Shown here: in pieces, positions 5,759-9,103 of the stretch | Position numbering within the stretch: the first letter of the stretch is position 1 | Layout of the letters: each line of letters begins with the position of its first letter | Origin: Candidatus Fermentibacteraceae bacterium | GTDB taxonomy: Bacteria > Fermentibacterota > Fermentibacteria > Fermentibacterales > JCC-6 | Direction of reading: 5' to 3' | NCBI GenBank assembly: GCA_029932015.1 | Contig: JAOZQW010000076.1 | Location: forward strand, 1 to 9,103 | DNA: 9,103 bases | The notes under the pieces: generated by a model | Database searches by the model: none | What the model saw: the letters and a program-made list of their open reading frames with translations, nothing else | Told to the model about the DNA's origin: nothing | Program-made: the position numbers and the translations under genes

Positions 5759-8297
5759 GTGGCGCCTCCGACGTTTCATGTTCATGACCATTCATCAGCC
5801 TCTGGAGTGTGTCGGCCAGTTCAGAAAGTGTATAGGGCTTCTGAAGATATTCATTGATACCGAGGTCAAGTAGCTCCTGTACTCTGCCATCCCTGCTGAA
5901 ACCGCTGGCCAGAATGACCGGTGTATGCTGATCAAGCTTCCTGAGTTCAATAAAGCATGCCCTGCCGTCCATCCCGGGCATGGAAAGGTCGAGAACGATC
6001 GCATCGATATCAGAAGTATGGCTGCGGAACAGTTCAATGGCTGCAGCTCCGTTTGAAGCATTCAATACGTCGTAGCCGATCTCCATGAGCAATTCTGTAG
6101 TCGTATTCAGTACCACCAGTTCGTCATCTATGAGAAGTACTGTACCTTTGCCTGTGACGGGAGGAGATCGCACTGCGGAAATATCCTCATTCCTCTCGGG
6201 ATCAACTGTCTGTCCAAGGGGCAGATAAATGGTGAAGATTGTACCAACGTCCGGTGGGGATTCTACATCGATCCATCCGCCATGGTTTGCGACAATGCCA
6301 AAGGCGGTCGCCAGTCCCATGCCAGTCCCTTCCTCCATCTTAGTAGTGAAGAAAGGTTCGAAGATTCGGTCAATATCCTCGGGGGCGATCCCTGAGCCGG
6401 TATCCTCGGTTCTGAGGATAGCAAGCTCCATCGAATCCGTTTCAGTTCTGCCACTGAGGACCACACCAGGTATATGCTTCTTCTCAAGTGTGAATCTGAG
6501 GACTCCGCCATTGGGCATGGCATCTCTGGCATTCACCGCAAGATTAAGAATGACCTGCTCAAGCTGTGACGGATCTCCCATGACAGTGATATCCGGAGCA
6601 AGATCAAGTTCAACCTCGATCCTGTGGTCCAGAGTCCTGCCAAGAAGCCGGCACACATTCCTGACAGAGGTCGCCAGATCCACAGGCTCTATCTTGTGCT
6701 TCCCTTTCCGAGCGAATCCGAGCAACTGTCTAGTCAGTTCTGATCCTCTGAAAACAGCGTTCTGTATTACCTTGACCGATCTTACTATCTCAGGCTCATC
6801 ACTGTAGCGTCTCTCGAGAAGTTCGGCATATCCCTGAATCCCGACAAGAAGGTTGTTGAAATCGTGAGCCACGCCACCGGCCAGCTGTCCGATAGCTTCC
6901 ATTTTCTGCTGCTCATGAAGCCGCCGCTCCATCTCGGACTGCACAGTCACATCCCTTGCTATAAGGGTGTAATAGGTTGAAGAACCATCAAGACTGGTGG
7001 AGCTGGATACCGAAAGGGACAGCTTGAAATGCATCCCCTCGGTTCCCTCCCCTTCGACAATGCCCATCCATCGCCCTTTTGCTCTCACCATACTCTGGAT
7101 CTCCTGCGCATCCGGACTCATGCTGCCGAATGCGATATCGCGGAGTCGCTTCCCGAATATCTCACTTCCAAAGCCGGTGACCCGCTTCACAGCGGGATTC
7201 GCAAAGAGGACTCGAAGCCTCTCGTCGAGCAGTATGATCAGTTCATCCGCCTGGTCGATAGTTGTTCTGAGGAGATCATTGATCCTTGCTACATCACTCC
7301 ACTTCTTCTCCTGCGCCATTGATATCCATGACCTCAGCTTGAATGAGAGGAAGAGCATGGCGAGGGCCAGGATACCCATTGCACCAAGGAGCAGGGAATT
7401 CCGCAGTCCGGCAAGGTCATGGAGGATAGATGCTTCGGGGATTAGAAGAACTATCGTCCAGCGCTCTCCGAGAATATCAAAGGAGAGGAGGGTGGAAAGA
7501 TAGCTCTCAGCAGATTGGCTATCTGACAGATCCAGATTCGTAATGAAGTGACCTGATCGTCCTTCAGCAACAGATACCTCAAGCATATGGAAATCATCAG
7601 ATGAGCAGATATCTCCGAAGATGCTCCCCTCCTGCTCAGGGATATCTGAGAAGAGGATCCGACCGCTTCCATCAACGATCCAGATAAGCCTCTCCTCTGC
7701 GAATACAGTCCCTCTGAGCTGCTGATCCATTACAGCCCTGAATGGAACGACAAGGGCAATGGAACCTCTGAATTCACCTGCTTTGTCATGGACAGGCATA
7801 TGATATGCGATCGCCTGATAGCCCTGAACCGTCTCAAAAACACCGCTCAGCACCGGCTGGCGATTGTCCAGCAGCTCAATGATGTGAGATTGTCCGGAGA
7901 TATCTGTGCCTGTCGCTCCCTCGACCTGGGGCACGGTATAGACGATCACTCCGTTTTCATCCACTCGTGTCACTGCAGAGACGAACTGGGCGTTCACGAG
8001 CAGAATGTTCTCCATCGTTTCGATCCCCCGCCGATTGAGGTCAATGATGTCAGGCGACGAACTCCATAAGTCCAGAATGTTGCTCAGCTGCCCGAATCTC
8101 GAGAGTGCTTCAGCTGCCAGCTGATCAGCATAAAGCATCTGCAAGGTGGAATACTGATTGAGAGTTGACCTCTTTGTAGCCGCATATCCGCTTATCAGCA
8201 GCAGGGCGATTAGGATCAGCAGAGCGAGAATGACCAGTTGCTTCCAGAGCTGGAAGCGAGCAGGTCTCAGTTTCTCGATCAGCGTCTGCTTTTTCAT
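5751..8297 (-). CDS. Membrane-bound Cache-PAS hybrid sensor histidine kinase with C-terminal receiver
   Basis: This 848-residue inner-membrane kinase has a basic N-terminus, then a first membrane helix (about 19-38). A periplasmic region (about 39-300) looks like a double Cache sensor: RVDENGVIVYTVP (111-123), GYQAIAYHMPVHD (159-171) and a second lobe with IWIVDGSGRILFSD (205-218). A second membrane helix follows (about 301-320). No HAMP domain is seen; a PAS domain (about 341-455) follows directly. HisKA has GGVAHDFNN (His478). The HATPase has NLAVNARDAM, EDTGSGI (Asp632), FEPFFTTK and GTGMGLA. The receiver has Asp724/Asp725, Asp770 (LDLSMPG), Ser798 and Lys820 (QKPY). All catalytic residues are present and there is no output domain. 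I do not see the RxWY-type motif of amino-acid-binding dCache domains, so the ligand is unknown. The start is the only in-frame start after an upstream stop at 8328-8330, and it keeps the first helix intact. It has no clear ribosome site. This is the first gene of the probable operon. Confidence 0.95.
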   Translation of the reverse strand: MKKQTLIEKLRPARFQLWKQLVILALLILIALLLISGYAATKRSTLNQYSTLQMLYADQLAAEALSRFGQLSNILDLWSSSPDIIDLNRRGIETMENILLVNAQFVSAVTRVDENGVIVYTVPQVEGATGTDISGQSHIIELLDNRQPVLSGVFETVQGYQAIAYHMPVHDKAGEFRGSIALVVPFRAVMDQQLRGTVFAEERLIWIVDGSGRILFSDIPEQEGSIFGDICSSDDFHMLEVSVAEGRSGHFITNLDLSDSQSAESYLSTLLSFDILGERWTIVLLIPEASILHDLAGLRNSLLLGAMGILALAMLFLSFKLRSWISMAQEKKWSDVARINDLLRTTIDQADELIILLDERLRVLFANPAVKRVTGFGSEIFGKRLRDIAFGSMSPDAQEIQSMVRAKGRWMGIVEGEGTEGMHFKLSLSVSSSTSLDGSSTYYTLIARDVTVQSEMERRLHEQQKMEAIGQLAGGVAHDFNNLLVGIQGYAELLERRYSDEPEIVRSVKVIQNAVFRGSELTRQLLGFARKGKHKIEPVDLATSVRNVCRLLGRTLDHRIEVELDLAPDITVMGDPSQLEQVILNLAVNARDAMPNGGVLRFTLEKKHIPGVVLSGRTETDSMELAILRTEDTGSGIAPEDIDRIFEPFFTTKMEEGTGMGLATAFGIVANHGGWIDVESPPDVGTIFTIYLPLGQTVDPERNEDISAVRSPPVTGKGTVLLIDDELVVLNTTTELLMEIGYDVLNASNGAAAIELFRSHTSDIDAIVLDLSMPGMDGRACFIELRKLDQHTPVILASGFSRDGRVQELLDLGINEYLQKPYTLSELADTLQRLMNGHEHETSEAPHA
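5765..5769 (-). promoter_or_regulatory. Ribosome binding site of the soluble hybrid kinase
   Basis: GGAGG on the minus strand lies within the last codons of the upstream kinase, 6 bases before the ATG at 5756-5758. It supports that start over three in-frame ATGs further upstream (5791, 5785, 5779), which have no comparable site. It also implies translational coupling of the two kinases. Confidence 0.7.
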
Positions 8298-8304
8298 AGC
8301 ATCT

Positions 8305-8333
8305 AATATGGGTATCTCCCGAAGTGGCTACAA
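8305..8333 (-). promoter_or_regulatory. Weak candidate promoter of the kinase operon
   Basis: The minus strand carries TTGTAG (8328-8333) and CATATT (8305-8310) separated by 17 bases. They match the sigma-70 consensus at 3 and 4 of 6 positions. The -10 element ends 7 bases before the kinase ATG, which would put the start of transcription at or next to that ATG. This would fit the absence of a ribosome site, but the match is weak and other promoter classes were not excluded. Confidence 0.2.
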
Positions 8334-8445
8334 CAGTTGAGCAGACCTGGACCACTGGATGGATGAAAATGCTGATACGCACTTATGGACAAAGCAAGGG
8401 GGAGACGCATCTATGGTGCATGTATCGGCGGGTGGGGATGTACAA

Positions 8446-8481
8446 AAACCGTGACACGCAACGGAGTACATGTCACGGTTT
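8446..8481. terminator. Inverted repeat, probable bidirectional intrinsic terminator
   Basis: Perfect 11-bp arms AAACCGTGACA (8446-8456) and TGTCACGGTTT (8471-8481) flank a 14-base loop. On the minus strand the stem runs into TTTTTG; on the plus strand it runs into TTTCTTT, so either strand could terminate here. The stem is fairly short in G+C (5 of 11 pairs). It lies about 150 bases past the stop of the secreted-protein gene, which it would end, and upstream of the kinase operon, which it would insulate. An operator role is an alternative reading. Confidence 0.6.
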
Positions 8482-8628
8482 CTTTGGTACCCCGTCGTTG
8501 ACGCGTTTGGAACTTTTCAGAAAGCCTTGGGCAATACAATTCCATTGGAAATCACAGGTGTGTAACAAATGGGGAACACTTAGTATCTCGGAACTGCAAG
8601 GGCATCGATAGCTCATATGCTGGAGTTC

Positions 8629-9103
8629 CTACAGCTTCACGACCGTTACTGATGCCAGGCGGCCTGCACTGACTCCCTCAATGATGTAGGTGGCAGCAGG
8701 AAGTTCATCTCCAGAGGAGTTACAGCCGTCCCACAGAAATGTAGTGCCACCATTCCTGAAGAGTGTCCTGACGATCCTGCCCGACAGGTCGTAGACTGCG
8801 AGCTGACCGGGGATTGGGGAATCCTCCACCGAAATAGTCACACTTTCGGTGAACGGATTCAATGAGCAGCTCAGGGAAAAATCACTAGTGTCGACGATTG
8901 GCCCGGTTTCCTCTTCGATACCCAGGTAGTCGTGATCAAAGCAGCCGAGGACACTCCAGTACCCGCCAACTTCAGGATCACCATCAGACCAGGCCGCATA
9001 CACATCTCCATATTCGTTAACCGTACAGGCAAGGTTCTGGAGCTGCTCCGGATCTTCATCCGTATAATCGTACGCTGGATACGGCTCCACGATGAAATCA
9101 CCG
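8629..9103 (-). CDS. C-terminal part of a secreted/surface protein with a FlgD-like/type-A-sorting-like domain
   Basis: The frame is open to the right edge, so the start is outside the window; 157 residues plus the stop (8629-8631) are present. The last ~80 residues form a typical C-terminal beta-sandwich module: LNPFTESVTISV, then LAVYDLSGRIVRTL, then FLWDGCNSSGDELPAATYII, ending in VTVVKL at the stop. This pattern is shared by FlgD Ig-like domains and type IX secretion type-A sorting domains, found at the ends of exported proteins in Bacteroidota and many candidate phyla. Before it are acidic, aromatic segments (VNEYGDVYAAWSDGD, YWSVLGCFDHD), which read like blades of a beta-propeller or sialidase-like repeat, though only one unit is visible. 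The protein is likely outside the cell or on its surface. Its enzymatic role, if any, is in the missing part. Reading V at 9088-9090 as a start would be wrong, because the frame continues upstream without a stop. Confidence 0.85.
   Translation of the reverse strand, partial: GDFIVEPYPAYDYTDEDPEQLQNLACTVNEYGDVYAAWSDGDPEVGGYWSVLGCFDHDYLGIEEETGPIVDTSDFSLSCSLNPFTESVTISVEDSPIPGQLAVYDLSGRIVRTLFRNGGTTFLWDGCNSSGDELPAATYIIEGVSAGRLASVTVVKL

Larger units (their letters stand above)
8298..8628. other. Intergenic region between secreted-protein gene and kinase operon
   Basis: This 331-base stretch is the only long non-coding gap. It contains an inverted repeat (8446-8481) and, nearer the kinase, the presumed promoter region. 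Three short blocks (GATAC, CCAT, AGATGC on the minus strand) occur twice in the same order, at 8299-8316 and 8407-8426. A 95-codon plus-strand reading frame covers most of it but shows no family features. I see no tRNA-like or riboswitch-like structure. Confidence 0.6.

Noticed and set aside
2879..8297. Recent tandem duplication of the two kinases
   Set aside because: Both share the domain order HisKA-HATPase-REC and the HDFNN box, but N boxes, G boxes, linkers and receivers differ at many positions, and the sensor regions are unrelated.
8541..8574. Imperfect hairpin (CCATTGG ... CAAATGG) as a terminator just after the secreted-protein gene
   Set aside because: The arms match at only 6 of 7 bases, are A/T-rich, and no T-run follows. 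The repeat at 8446-8481 is far more convincing.
8324..8611. Plus-strand 95-codon frame in the intergenic region
   Set aside because: It runs straight through the inverted repeat, has an unusual Trp/Arg/His-rich composition, no family features and no good ribosome site. It is more likely non-coding.

Overview
The window reads almost entirely on the minus strand and looks like chromosomal sequence from an uncultured, double-membraned (Gram-negative-type) bacterium with type IV pili. By eye the G+C content is in the mid-50s and even across the genes. The lineage is only a guess. A secreted protein ending in a FlgD-like/type-A-sorting-like C-terminal module, next to tolQ-tolR-transducer genes, is common in the FCB superphylum and neighbouring candidate phyla. 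I see no insertion sequence, phage gene, tRNA, rRNA or CRISPR array.

In the direction of transcription (high to low coordinate): (1) 9103-8629 is the C-terminal end of a secreted or surface protein whose start lies outside the window. (2) 8628-8298 is the only sizeable non-coding gap. It holds a perfect 11-bp inverted repeat flanked by A/T runs, which looks like a terminator usable on both strands, and the probable start region of the next operon. (3) 8297-5751 encodes a membrane-bound Cache-PAS-HisKA-HATPase-REC hybrid histidine kinase. (4) 5758-2879 encodes a soluble PAS-PAS-GAF-PAS-HisKA-HATPase-REC hybrid kinase, overlapping the first by 8 bases. (5) 2829-1801 encodes the twitching-motility retraction ATPase PilT. 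(6) 1701-1300 encodes a RidA-family deaminase. (7) 1306-641, 639-226 and 233-1 encode a TolQ/ExbB-like channel protein, a TolR/ExbD-like partner and the N-terminus of a TonB/TolA-like transducer that runs off the left edge.

The genes from the first kinase to the transducer are tightly packed. There are 7-8 base overlaps at three junctions, a 2-base gap at one (tolQ to tolR), a ~50-base gap before pilT and a ~99-base gap before ridA, with no convincing terminator inside. They could be one long transcript, possibly with a second promoter in front of ridA. The two kinases carry receiver domains but no DNA-binding output, so they either feed an unlinked phosphotransfer protein or act on a cell-surface process. 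Placement directly before pilT makes pilus retraction the simplest guess, which is inference. The last three genes form a proton-driven TolQRA/ExbBD-TonB type motor for outer-membrane energisation or envelope constriction.

Most of the window is recognisable family content. The points most worth a second look are an alanine in place of the usual transmembrane glutamate of the TolQ/ExbB family, a four-cysteine cluster inside the soluble kinase's GAF-like region, and the weak, possibly leaderless start of the kinase operon.
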